This document shows, piece by piece, positions 18,174 through 26,144 of a stretch of 64,000 nucleotides of DNA. A program made the translations under genes and the position numbers. The notes beneath the pieces were generated by a model. The model ran no database searches. It was not told the origin of the DNA and saw only the letters and a list, made by a program, of their open reading frames with translations. The stretch covers positions 94,855-158,854 of the forward strand of contig JAFZZK010000013.1 in the NCBI GenBank assembly GCA_017615795.1. The letters run 5' to 3'. Every line of letters begins with the position of its first letter. Position 1 is the first letter of the stretch. Source of the DNA: Bacteroidales bacterium. Lineage in GTDB: Bacteria > Bacteroidota > Bacteroidia > Bacteroidales > WCHB1-69.

Positions 18174-19115
18174 ATGAAAAAGTTCGGATTATTATTAATG
18201 GCTGTGTTTGCCCTGAATTTTGCCTTCGCGCAAGAAGATGAAGATGGGAGCACCATGAACCAGCCCATCGACCGTGCCCCGGCCGAGTACCCTTGGCAGC
18301 AAGTCGAGGTGAATGAATTGTCAGACCCCATCCCGTACGCCCCCATTCGTCAGGCAGACGTGATGTATTATTACACCATTTGGAGAACCATCGACCTCCG
18401 CGAGAAAGTGAACCATCCGCTTTACTTCCCGACCGAAGTGAGAGGTACTTGGCGCAGCTTGGCCCAGACCATCCTCGATGCCATCGATATGGAGAATCCG
18501 GAAAAAACGGAAGGCATTTTGCCTCTCTATTCCGATGACATGTGTACCATGCCCATGGCTCGCGAGGATCTCAAAGGGAACATGGCTTTAACGTATACCA
18601 TTGCCGACATCGATCCGGAAACGGGTGAGGAAATTGGCGAGAAGGAAATTACCAATGAGTTCAAATCCAGTGAGATTACTTCCTATAATCTCAAGGAGAT
18701 ATGGTATTTTGACAAGCAGGAATCCCGCTTCAAGTACCAGATCATGACTATCCAGCCTTTCTTCGAGTATGAGCGTCCCAACACCTCTTCCAACGTGTTT
18801 GATGACGAAGAGGAAGACGATGAGGCTGTGTCCACCCCGTTGGTGAAGAGAATGCTGGGTTACATTTATTACGATGAGCTCAGACCTTTCCTTGCCAAGC
18901 AAGAGGTTTACAACATCAAAAACAATGCCCAGCGTCTGTCCTTCGACGACCTGTTGACCTGGAAGCGTTATTTCTCTTCCCTGATCTACAAAGAGGCGAA
19001 TGTCTATGATCGTGAGATCCAGGACTACATCGCCAATGCCCGCGATCAACGCATCGAATCCGAGAAGATTACCGAACGTTTGCGCACTTTCGAGAGCGAT
19101 CTCTGGGAATTTTAG
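18174..19115 (+). CDS. gldN: T9SS ring protein GldN/PorN
   Basis: 313 residues with a signal peptide (about 1-20, ending 'NFAFAQ') and no lipobox, so a soluble periplasmic protein. Family features include 'ADVMYYYTIWRTIDLREKVN' near residue 55, 'LPLYSDDMCTMPM' and 'EIWYFDKQESRFKYQIM'. It forms the periplasmic ring with GldK under the outer membrane. It is the last gene of the operon and is followed by a strong terminator 30 bases after the stop. Confidence 0.95.
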   Translation: MKKFGLLLMAVFALNFAFAQEDEDGSTMNQPIDRAPAEYPWQQVEVNELSDPIPYAPIRQADVMYYYTIWRTIDLREKVNHPLYFPTEVRGTWRSLAQTILDAIDMENPEKTEGILPLYSDDMCTMPMAREDLKGNMALTYTIADIDPETGEEIGEKEITNEFKSSEITSYNLKEIWYFDKQESRFKYQIMTIQPFFEYERPNTSSNVFDDEEEDDEAVSTPLVKRMLGYIYYDELRPFLAKQEVYNIKNNAQRLSFDDLLTWKRYFSSLIYKEANVYDREIQDYIANARDQRIESEKITERLRTFESDLWEF

Positions 19116-19143
19116 TCCGAATAGAACTTTTTCATAATAATCA

Positions 19144-19178
19144 AAAAAACGAGTGCCATTGGTACTCGTTTTTTTTTA
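19144..19178 (+). terminator. Terminator of the T9SS operon
   Basis: A 9-bp stem with one G-U pair (ACGAGTGCC at 19149-19157 with GGTACTCGT at 19161-19169), a three-base loop, an upstream A run and a downstream run of nine T residues. The end overlaps the -7 box of the next gene. Confidence 0.9.
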
Positions 19179-19184
19179 CTTTTG
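19177..19184 (+). promoter_or_regulatory. -7 box of hldD
   Basis: TACTTTTG matches TAnnTTTG and lies 20 bases before the hldD start, directly abutting the T run of the preceding terminator. The -33 region falls inside that terminator's stem. Confidence 0.65.
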
Positions 19185-19203
19185 CAAATCTAAATGATAT
19201 GCT

Positions 19204-20169
19204 ATGATTATTATTACCGGAGCCGCTGGATTCATCGGCAGTTGCATGGTCGCCAAATTGAACGAGATGGGGCGCGGCGACTTGGTTCTTGTCGATGATT
19301 TTTCAAAAGAGGCGAAACGTCGCAATTGGGAAGGAAAGCAGTATGTGGACAAGATTCACCGCAACGACTTCTTTGATTGGGCTGAGCAGAATGTGCATGC
19401 CATCGATTTTATCATCCATCTTGGTGCGCGCACCGATACGACGGAGTTTGACTATTCGGTCTTCGAGGAACTCAATGTCGCCTATACGCAACGTATGTGG
19501 ATGTTCGCGGCCAAACACGGCATCCCGTTAGCATACGCCTCCTCCGCCGCCACGTATGGCGCCGGCGAATTGGGCTATGTCGACGACCATAAACTCCCAT
19601 ATCGCCTGCATCCCCTGAACCCTTACGGAAAGTCCAAGAACGAGATCGACAAATGGGTCCTCAAGCAGCACCAGCAACCGCCCGTGTGGTACGCGTTCAA
19701 GTTCTTCAACGTCTATGGCCCTAACGAGTATCACAAAGGCCGCATGGCTTCCGTTATCCTTCATGCCTTTCACCAGATTCAGGAGACAGGCCAGGTGAAG
19801 CTGTTCCGTTCCCACCGCCCTGACTTTGAGGATGGCATGCAGTTGCGTGATTTTGTGTATGTGAAGGATGTAGTGCGTGTCATTTATTGGTTTATGCAAC
19901 ACCTGCCCCAGAGTGGCATATACAACTTGGGCACGGGTCACGCCGACTCGTTCCTGACACTTGCCCTGTCGACTTTCAAAGCCCTCCATCTTGAACCAAA
20001 TATCATGTTCGTGGACATTCCAGAGGATATTCGCGAGAAGTATCAGTACTATACCCAAGCCGAAATGGCCAAGATGCGTGCTGCCGGTTTCAAGCGGCCA
20101 TTCTATTCCCTTGAGCGCGGCACGCACTCCTACGTCACGCGCTATCTCAAAAAAAATAATATTTATTAG
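19204..20169 (+). CDS. hldD: ADP-L-glycero-D-manno-heptose 6-epimerase
   Basis: 321 residues of the extended short-chain dehydrogenase family: NAD(P)-binding 'GAAGFIG' at 6-12 and catalytic 'YGKSK' (Tyr141/Lys145). HldD (RfaD) features are 'NDFFDW', 'HLGARTDTTE', 'FFNVYGPNEYHKGRMASV' and 'QLRDFVYVKDVV'. It converts ADP-D-glycero-D-manno-heptose to the L-glycero form used in lipopolysaccharide core synthesis, in the cytoplasm. It is apparently monocistronic: its own promoter lies upstream and recQ has a separate promoter. Confidence 0.92.
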   Translation: MIIITGAAGFIGSCMVAKLNEMGRGDLVLVDDFSKEAKRRNWEGKQYVDKIHRNDFFDWAEQNVHAIDFIIHLGARTDTTEFDYSVFEELNVAYTQRMWMFAAKHGIPLAYASSAATYGAGELGYVDDHKLPYRLHPLNPYGKSKNEIDKWVLKQHQQPPVWYAFKFFNVYGPNEYHKGRMASVILHAFHQIQETGQVKLFRSHRPDFEDGMQLRDFVYVKDVVRVIYWFMQHLPQSGIYNLGTGHADSFLTLALSTFKALHLEPNIMFVDIPEDIREKYQYYTQAEMAKMRAAGFKRPFYSLERGTHSYVTRYLKKNNIY

Positions 20170-20193
20170 TGTGTTGAAAAATTATTTTTTCAA

Positions 20194-20224
20194 GTTGAAA
20201 TAATGAAAATTTTTTATACTTTTG
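20194..20224 (+). promoter_or_regulatory. Promoter of recQ
   Basis: GTTG at 20194-20197 (three of four matches to TTTG), a 19-base spacer and TACTTTTG at 20217-20224. The leader to the recQ ATG is about 70 bases. Confidence 0.7.
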
Positions 20225-20297
20225 TCTTCTAAAAAAACAACCACTAAAACGGATTTTTATTCCACCATCTGAACCTACAAAACTTCATACAAGCATA

Positions 20298-22508
20298 ATG
20301 AAAAAAAGTTTTACAGATAAGGAGATTCACCAAACTCTAAAAACCTTTTTCGGATTTGACAAATTCAAGGGCGATCAGCTCAAAATCATAAAGTCTGTGC
20401 TGAAGGGCAAGGATTGTTTTGTGATTATGCCCACAGGCGGCGGCAAGTCGCTGTGTTATCAACTTCCGGCTCTTATGCGGGAAGGCACGGCCATCATCAT
20501 ATCGCCGCTCATCGCCTTGATGAAGAACCAAGTGGACGCCATCCGCAATTTCGGCACCGACATCGGCATCGCGCATTTTCTCAATTCTTCGTTGACCAAG
20601 CTGGAAATCAACGAAGTTAAAAACGATTTGATCTCGGGAAAGACCAAATTGCTCTATGTCGCCCCGGAATCTTTGACCAAGGAAGAGAATGTCAAGTTCT
20701 TTCAAGATGTCAACATCTCATTCTATGCCATTGACGAGGCGCACTGTATTTCAGAGTGGGGACATGATTTCCGCCCGGAATATCGCCGCATCCGCGATAT
20801 CATCGACAAGATTGGCAAGAAAGTGCCCGTGATGGCCCTGACCGCCACGGCTACACCCAAGGTGCAGAGCGACATCCAGAAGAACCTCGGCATGGAGAAG
20901 GCGGATGTCTATATCTCCTCCTTCAACCGTCCCAATCTCTACTACGAAATTCGTGAGAAGACCAAGGATATTGACAAGGAAATCGTCAAGTTTATCAAAA
21001 ACCATCCCGGCAAGTCGGGCATCATCTATTGCCTCAGCCGCAAGAAGGTGGAGGAACTGGCCGAGTTCCTGTGTGCCAACAGCATCCGTGCGCTGCCGTA
21101 CCACGCCGGACTGGACTCCCGCACCCGCGTGCAGAACCAGGACGACTTCCTGATGGAGAAGGCTGACATCATCGTCGCCACCATCGCCTTCGGTATGGGC
21201 ATCGACAAACCCGACGTGCGCTTTGTCATTCACTACGACATGCCCAAGAGCCTGGAGGGATACTATCAGGAGACCGGACGCGCCGGTCGAGACGATGGCG
21301 AAGGCCTTTGCATCGCCTTCTACGACTACAAGGACCTTCACAAGCTCGAGAAATTTTCCACCAAGAAGTCCGTCGCGGAACAAGAGATCGTCAAGCAACT
21401 CTTGGCGGAAACGGCTGCTTATGCTGAGTCTACGAGCTGCCGTCGCAAACACTTGCTCCACTATTTCGGTGAAGACTATAACGAGGAAAATTGCCATAAT
21501 TGCGACAACTGCAACCACCCGAAGCCCAAAATGAACGCTTCCGACCAGGTGACGCTTGCATTGGAAGTTATCCAAACGGTCAAGCAACAGTTCAAGGACG
21601 ACCAAATCATCGATATCCTTACGGGCAATAAAACCACCTCTATTGTCAAGTTCAAGCACGACAAACTCAAACAGTTTGGCGAAGGGGGTGAGTTCGATGC
21701 CAAATTCTGGTCCAACATCCTGCGTCTTGCCATCTTCGAAAACCTCATTTTCAAGGACGTCGAGAATTATGGATTGCTCAAAATCACGGAAAAGGGCGAG
21801 AAGTATATGCTCAACCCGTATACCATCATGACCATCAAGCCGGAAAGTGCTGAAGACAAGGACGAGGATGACGATGTGGTGGATGGAGTCTCCAGCGTGC
21901 CTGTGGAAGAGGCTTTCGACTCCACGTTGTATGGAATGCTCAAGGAGCTGCGTAAGAATATTTCCAAGGAGGAGAACCTCCCTCCATTTGTGATTTTCCA
22001 AGACCCCTCGTTGGAGGATATGTGCATTCAGTACCCGACTACAATGGAGGAGATGACCCATATTTCAGGTGTGGGCGTGGGCAAAGCACAAAAGTATGGC
22101 AAACGTTTTATTGAACTTATCCGCAACTATGTGGAGGAAAATGAGATAGAACGTCCTCAAGATTTTGTCGTCAAATCTGTCGTCAAGAGATCAGCCATTA
22201 AAGTCTTCATTATTCAAAGTATTGATAGAAAGGTGGGCTTTGAGGATATTGCCCGTGCCAAGGGACTCGATATCAATGAATTGTTGACAGAGATTGAGAA
22301 GATAGTCTCCTCCGGCACCAAGATTGACATCAGTTACTACATCGACGAGGAGATCGAAGACTATCACCAAGAAGAGATTCTCGACTACTTTGCCAACGCC
22401 GAGTCCGATTCCGCAGAATTGGCCTTGCAAGAGCTCGGCGACGACGAATACACGCTTGATGAGATTAGAATTATGAGAATCAAGTATTTGTCGGACGTGG
22501 GAAATTAA
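20298..22508 (+). CDS. recQ: ATP-dependent DNA helicase RecQ
   Basis: 736 residues. Helicase domains carry the Walker A 'PTGGGKS' (45-51), the DEAH box (146-149) followed by the RecQ loop '[11 protein letters not shown]', and motif VI '[13 protein letters not shown]'. A zinc-binding RQC region follows ('[13 protein letters not shown]', 'CHNCDNC'), then an HRDC-like segment (about 545-615) and an extra C-terminal winged-helix-like extension ('[19 protein letters not shown]'). It is a 3'-5' helicase of recombination and replication repair. The acidic linker '[13 protein letters not shown]' near residue 520 separates RQC and HRDC. Confidence 0.95.
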   Translation: MKKSFTDKEIHQTLKTFFGFDKFKGDQLKIIKSVLKGKDCFVIMPTGGGKSLCYQLPALMREGTAIIISPLIALMKNQVDAIRNFGTDIGIAHFLNSSLTKLEINEVKNDLISGKTKLLYVAPESLTKEENVKFFQDVNISFYAIDEAHCISEWGHDFRPEYRRIRDIIDKIGKKVPVMALTATATPKVQSDIQKNLGMEKADVYISSFNRPNLYYEIREKTKDIDKEIVKFIKNHPGKSGIIYCLSRKKVEELAEFLCANSIRALPYHAGLDSRTRVQNQDDFLMEKADIIVATIAFGMGIDKPDVRFVIHYDMPKSLEGYYQETGRAGRDDGEGLCIAFYDYKDLHKLEKFSTKKSVAEQEIVKQLLAETAAYAESTSCRRKHLLHYFGEDYNEENCHNCDNCNHPKPKMNASDQVTLALEVIQTVKQQFKDDQIIDILTGNKTTSIVKFKHDKLKQFGEGGEFDAKFWSNILRLAIFENLIFKDVENYGLLKITEKGEKYMLNPYTIMTIKPESAEDKDEDDDVVDGVSSVPVEEAFDSTLYGMLKELRKNISKEENLPPFVIFQDPSLEDMCIQYPTTMEEMTHISGVGVGKAQKYGKRFIELIRNYVEENEIERPQDFVVKSVVKRSAIKVFIIQSIDRKVGFEDIARAKGLDINELLTEIEKIVSSGTKIDISYYIDEEIEDYHQEEILDYFANAESDSAELALQELGDDEYTLDEIRIMRIKYLSDVGN

Positions 22509-22575
22509 AAAAACAGAACAGGCCCGTATGAATGTGGCCCATGTAATAACGATAAAACAAAACAATAGCCCTTTT

Positions 22576-23385
22576 ATGGAAGAAAGAAAAGAAATGAACG
22601 ATCCTGTTGAAAGTGTAGTGCCGGATGAATTGATGCCGGGCATGGTAGCTGCGGAAGATCAGAAAAAGCCGGAGGCAAATGCCACGAAGGATACGGTGGA
22701 GCAGCCCGCTCCCGATTCTGAAGAGAAACCTTTTTCCGATCCGAATGACGGAAAGAGTGCCTGTGATAAAAAGAAAAAATGTTGCCATTTAGGCCATCTG
22801 ATTTTCGATTTACTGCTCTTGGCGGCGGTTATCACCCTGTTTATCCTGCATTTTACAGGAAACAAGCGCGTAATGGCCCCGATTGTCACCGACCCGTCGC
22901 AGGCAGGCACGGGAGAGGTGCTCTATATCAATATCGACACCATCAATTCGCAATATGAGATGGTTTCTTTGTTGACCGACAGCATTGATGCAGAACGCCA
23001 GCGCCAGACAGTCTTGTTCCAAAACCGTCAGAAAGCGTTGGAAAACAAGTTGGCGAACTATCAGCGTAACATGCAATCCGGCAGTCTCACCCCGCAACAG
23101 GCTCAATATGCGGAGCAGTCGCTCCAGCAGGAGAGTGCGCAGCTGCAAAACGACTATTCCGTTGCCTTGGAGTCGTTGGAATCCCGCTATGCCGCGGCCT
23201 TGTCGCAAATTTCAGACTCCTTGACAGCCGCTGTAAAGCGCGCCAATGCCTATCACAATGCCTCCTTCGTCGTCAGCTATGGCGCCGGTGGCCCCGTGAT
23301 TGTGGCGGATCCCACCAAGGATATCACCCAAGAGGTTCTTGAGGATCTGAACAAGCCGTTTAAGAAGAAAAAAGGAGGAAAATAA
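22576..23385 (+). CDS. Membrane-anchored OmpH/Skp-like protein
   Basis: 269 residues. A long acidic, Pro-rich cytoplasmic N terminus (1-60) leads to a Cys/Lys cluster ('CDKKKKCCHLGH'), one membrane helix (about 73-92) and a periplasmic part. That part resembles OmpH/Skp: a beta strand 'VLYINIDTINSQYEMV', a long coiled coil (about 130-220, rich in Gln/Ala/Leu) and a closing strand 'ASFVVSYGAGGPVIVADPTKDIT'. Skp-type proteins chaperone outer-membrane proteins; here the chaperone would be tethered to the inner membrane rather than soluble. ATG 22528 is an alternative in-frame start. The next gene overlaps this stop by one base. Confidence 0.72.
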   Translation: MEERKEMNDPVESVVPDELMPGMVAAEDQKKPEANATKDTVEQPAPDSEEKPFSDPNDGKSACDKKKKCCHLGHLIFDLLLLAAVITLFILHFTGNKRVMAPIVTDPSQAGTGEVLYINIDTINSQYEMVSLLTDSIDAERQRQTVLFQNRQKALENKLANYQRNMQSGSLTPQQAQYAEQSLQQESAQLQNDYSVALESLESRYAAALSQISDSLTAAVKRANAYHNASFVVSYGAGGPVIVADPTKDITQEVLEDLNKPFKKKKGGK

Positions 23386-23981
23386 TGAGTGCAAAAGCTC
23401 AAGAGAAGTCGGAACAGAAGGCTCCCGCCTCTCGTCGCGATGTTGTGGCCATCTGGATAGGTCTGCTCCTTATTGTAGCGGCAGTGGTATGGGCTTTTGT
23501 GCGCAATGCGCATAAGCCTCAGGTCAAAGAAGAAACGAACCCGACCGTGCAATTGGATTCCTTGCACGTGTTTCCCGCTGTGGATTTCAATGATTCATTG
23601 TACCATGCGCGGGTGTTGGCCTCATACGAGGACGAAACGCCCCGAGATGTCTACTATTACGCAATAGACAGCCTCGGTAATCCGACACAGGAACGAGTGC
23701 ACGAGACCCATTATTATGAAGATAGCAAGAAGTTTATGGATGGGAATTTGCGCAATGATGCCCGCGACGGACTTTGGTATGCCTATCATCCCAACGGCAA
23801 TGTGCAGACCATGGCGCATTACGAGAATGGGAAGGAAGAGGGGCAATATACGGTCTATCATCCCAACGGCGCCGTCTATTACACGGGAAAATATCACAAG
23901 GGCAAGCGCGTGGGCACGTGGTCGTTTTTCGATGAGAACGAGCAGCTTGTGAGCGAAAAGAACTATGATGAAAACAGATAA
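23385..23981 (+). CDS. Single-pass membrane protein with YwqK/MORN-like repeats
   Basis: 198 residues. One membrane helix (about 21-40) is followed by an extracytoplasmic part with three short repeats of the YwqK type: 'DGLWYAYHPNGNVQTMAHYENG', 'EGQYTVYHPNGAVYYTGKYHKG' (each shortened in reading to the core 'YHPNG') and 'VGTWSFFDENEQL'. Such repeats form beta hairpins; many such proteins are annotated as antitoxin-like without evidence. Translation is probably coupled to the OmpH-like gene: the stop and start share base 23385, and a strong purine-rich ribosome site (AAAGGAGG, 23371-23378) lies just ahead, unusual in this phylum. The function is unknown. Confidence 0.7.
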   Translation: MSAKAQEKSEQKAPASRRDVVAIWIGLLLIVAAVVWAFVRNAHKPQVKEETNPTVQLDSLHVFPAVDFNDSLYHARVLASYEDETPRDVYYYAIDSLGNPTQERVHETHYYEDSKKFMDGNLRNDARDGLWYAYHPNGNVQTMAHYENGKEEGQYTVYHPNGAVYYTGKYHKGKRVGTWSFFDENEQLVSEKNYDENR

Positions 23982-24061
23982 TTAATGGCTAAATGGCCAA
24001 GAACTAATAGCCAACAACTGAGAGAAAAAGATAATAATTCATAATTTAAAAAAAATACAAC

Positions 24062-25435
24062 ATGGAATTACCTTTTGCAGAAGCGTGGAAAATCAAGATG
24101 GTTGAGCCCATAAAAAAATCCACCCGCGCAGAGCGCGAGAAATGGCTTGATGAAGCCCACCAAAACATCTTTATGCTGAAAAGCGACTATGTCTATATCG
24201 ACCTGCTGACAGACTCCGGCACGGGCGCCATGAGCGACCGCCAATGGAGTGCCATGATGATGGGTGACGAGAGCTACGGCGGTGCCCGCTCTTTCTTCCA
24301 CATGAAGGATACTATTACTGAAATCACAGGTTTCGACTATGTTATCCCCACTCATCAGGGTCGTGCTGCCGAAAACGTGCTGTTTTCTTACCTCGTGAAG
24401 CCCGGCATGATTGTCCCTGGCAATGCACACTTTGACACCACCAAGGGCCACATCGAGAGCCGCAAGGCCTTTGCCATTGACGTCACCGTGCCCGAAGCCT
24501 ACGACACCCAGCTCGAAGTTCCTTTCAAAGGCAATGTCAGTCTCGAAAAACTTGAGAAAGTGCTCAAGGAGAACCAAGGCAATGTCCCGTTCATGGTGCT
24601 CACGGTGACCAACAACACTGTTGGTGGCCAGCCGGTCTCCATGGAGAACATTCGCGAGACGTGCGCGCTTTGCCACAAATATGGTGTTCCTGTCAATATC
24701 GACAGCGCCCGTTTCATTGAGAACGCCTATTTTATCAAGACCCGTGAAAAAGGTTACGAGAACAAGTCCCTTCATGAGATTGTCAAGGAGATGTTCTCTT
24801 ATGCCGACTCCATGACTATGAGCGCCAAGAAGGACGGTCTCGTCAATATGGGCGGTTTCATTGCCACCAACAAGAAAGACTGGTACGAAGGTGCCAAGCT
24901 CTTCTGCATCCCCTTCGAAGGATTCTTGACCTACGGTGGTATGAACGGCCGTGATATGGACGCCCTCGCCGTCGGTCTCAAGGAGAACCTTGAGTTCGAA
25001 ATGGTTGAAACCCGTGTCAAGCAGGTTCATTATCTGGCTGCCAAGCTTGACGAATATGGCATCCCTTACCAGCGTCCTGCTGGTGGACACGCCATCTTCG
25101 TGGATGCCGACAAGGTGCTCACCAATATCCCCAAGGAGGAGTTCCCGGCCCAGACGCTCACGTGCGAGCTCTATCTCGAAGCCGGCATCCGTGCCTGTGA
25201 GATCGGTTACGTGTTGGCCGACCGTGACCCGGTGACCCGCGAGAACCGCTTCGGTGGCAACGACTTTGTCCGCTTGTGCATCCCGCGCCGCGTCTACACC
25301 AACAACCACATGGATGTGATCGCCGCTGCCCTTAAGAATGTCTATGACCGTCGCGACACCATCAAGCGTGGTTTGGAGATCACTTGGGAGGCCGAGCTGA
25401 TGCGTCACTTCACCTGCCAGTTCAAGAGACTGTAA
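24062..25435 (+). CDS. tnaA: Tryptophanase (PLP-dependent beta-eliminating lyase)
   Basis: 457 residues, full length. It cleaves L-tryptophan to indole, pyruvate and ammonia. The fold family (tryptophanase/tyrosine phenol-lyase) is clear from 'YIDLLTDSGTGAMSD', 'PTHQGRAAEN', 'GGQPVSMENI' and the PLP-lysine block 'MSAKKD' (Lys257, second Lys). Tryptophanase is favoured over tyrosine phenol-lyase because residue 381 in 'GIRACEIG' is Ile, whereas tyrosine phenol-lyase has Arg there, and because 'DSARFIENAYFIK' matches tryptophanase. No TnaC-like leader peptide is visible upstream. A perfect terminator follows, so the gene is probably monocistronic. Confidence 0.88.
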   Translation: MELPFAEAWKIKMVEPIKKSTRAEREKWLDEAHQNIFMLKSDYVYIDLLTDSGTGAMSDRQWSAMMMGDESYGGARSFFHMKDTITEITGFDYVIPTHQGRAAENVLFSYLVKPGMIVPGNAHFDTTKGHIESRKAFAIDVTVPEAYDTQLEVPFKGNVSLEKLEKVLKENQGNVPFMVLTVTNNTVGGQPVSMENIRETCALCHKYGVPVNIDSARFIENAYFIKTREKGYENKSLHEIVKEMFSYADSMTMSAKKDGLVNMGGFIATNKKDWYEGAKLFCIPFEGFLTYGGMNGRDMDALAVGLKENLEFEMVETRVKQVHYLAAKLDEYGIPYQRPAGGHAIFVDADKVLTNIPKEEFPAQTLTCELYLEAGIRACEIGYVLADRDPVTRENRFGGNDFVRLCIPRRVYTNNHMDVIAAALKNVYDRRDTIKRGLEITWEAELMRHFTCQFKRL

Positions 25436-25460
25436 AATATACCCGCCCGTCAGGGCAGAA

Positions 25461-25494
25461 CGGCTTGCCGTACCTTGCGGCAAGCCGTTTTTTT
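25461..25494 (+). terminator. Terminator after tnaA
   Basis: A perfect 10-bp stem (CGGCTTGCCG at 25461-25470 with CGGCAAGCCG at 25478-25487), a seven-base loop and seven T residues. It begins 26 bases after the tnaA stop. Confidence 0.92.
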
Positions 25495-25515
25495 AACCCC
25501 ATAAACGATACGACT

Positions 25516-26103
25516 ATGTTGATAGTGGATGATGTGCTGGTTTCCGATGAACTGATTGAGAAACGTTTCTGTTGCGATTTGTCTCAATGCAAGGGTGTTT
25601 GCTGTGTGGAGGGTGACGCCGGTGCCCCGTTGCGTCCTGATGAGTTGGGTGACTTGAGCGAGTGTTTGCCTGTTTTTGACAAATATATGACCGAAGAGGG
25701 CATTGCGGCAGTGCAAGCCATCGGCGAACCGTTTGTGCTCAACGATTGGGGCGAGTTCGAAACACCGATGGTGCCCAGCGATACGGCCTGTGCCTTCGCT
25801 TGCCGTGAGGGCGAGATGACATACTGTGCCATCGAAAAGGCTTTCCTTAAGGGTGAAATTCCATTCCGCAAGCCGCTTTCATGCCATCTTTATCCTGTCC
25901 GCGCCAGCAAAGTGGGCAAATATATGGCACTCAATTATCACCATTGGGATATCTGCAAGTGTGCCCGCATCAAGGGAGAACAGCAAGGTTTGCCTCTATA
26001 CCGATACCTCGAAGAACCGCTCGTGAGAGCGTTTGGAAGGGAATGGTACGGGAAACTGTGTGACCTTGTGGAAAACCAATCCACCCAACACGGAAATTCT
26101 TGA
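25516..26103 (+). CDS. DUF3109 family Cys-rich protein
   Basis: 195 residues with twelve cysteines at 19, 20, 25, 29, 30, 50, 92, 96, 104, 123, 147 and 149. These include 'CCDLSQCKGVCC' near the N terminus and 'CHLYPVR' and 'ICKCAR' later. The pattern suggests zinc or Fe-S binding, as in the DUF3109 and YkgJ-type families, but the activity is not known. There is no signal peptide, so it is cytoplasmic. ATG 25516 was chosen because longer readings run back through the tnaA terminator. It converges on the TonB-type barrel gene across a palindromic repeat. Confidence 0.8.
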   Translation: MLIVDDVLVSDELIEKRFCCDLSQCKGVCCVEGDAGAPLRPDELGDLSECLPVFDKYMTEEGIAAVQAIGEPFVLNDWGEFETPMVPSDTACAFACREGEMTYCAIEKAFLKGEIPFRKPLSCHLYPVRASKVGKYMALNYHHWDICKCARIKGEQQGLPLYRYLEEPLVRAFGREWYGKLCDLVENQSTQHGNS

Positions 26104-26106
26104 TTT

Positions 26107-26130
26107 GGAGACGCACGTCCGTGCGTCTCT
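26107..26130. repeat. Palindromic hairpin between convergent genes
   Basis: GAGACGCACG (26108-26117) and its exact complement CGTGCGTCTC (26120-26129) flank a two-base loop, with one extra G-T pair outside. There is no T run on either side, so it looks like a dispersed palindromic element rather than a standard terminator, although it could stop convergent transcripts. Confidence 0.6.
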
Positions 26131-26144
26131 ACCATTTTCAACAC

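Noticed and set aside
24062-25435. Tyrosine phenol-lyase annotation
   Set aside because: Ile at position 381 and DSARFIENAYFIK match tryptophanase rather than tyrosine phenol-lyase.
24068-25483. 471-codon antisense frame over tnaA
   Set aside because: tnaA is unambiguous with catalytic residues; the antisense frame has no recognisable family and no promoter or ribosome site.
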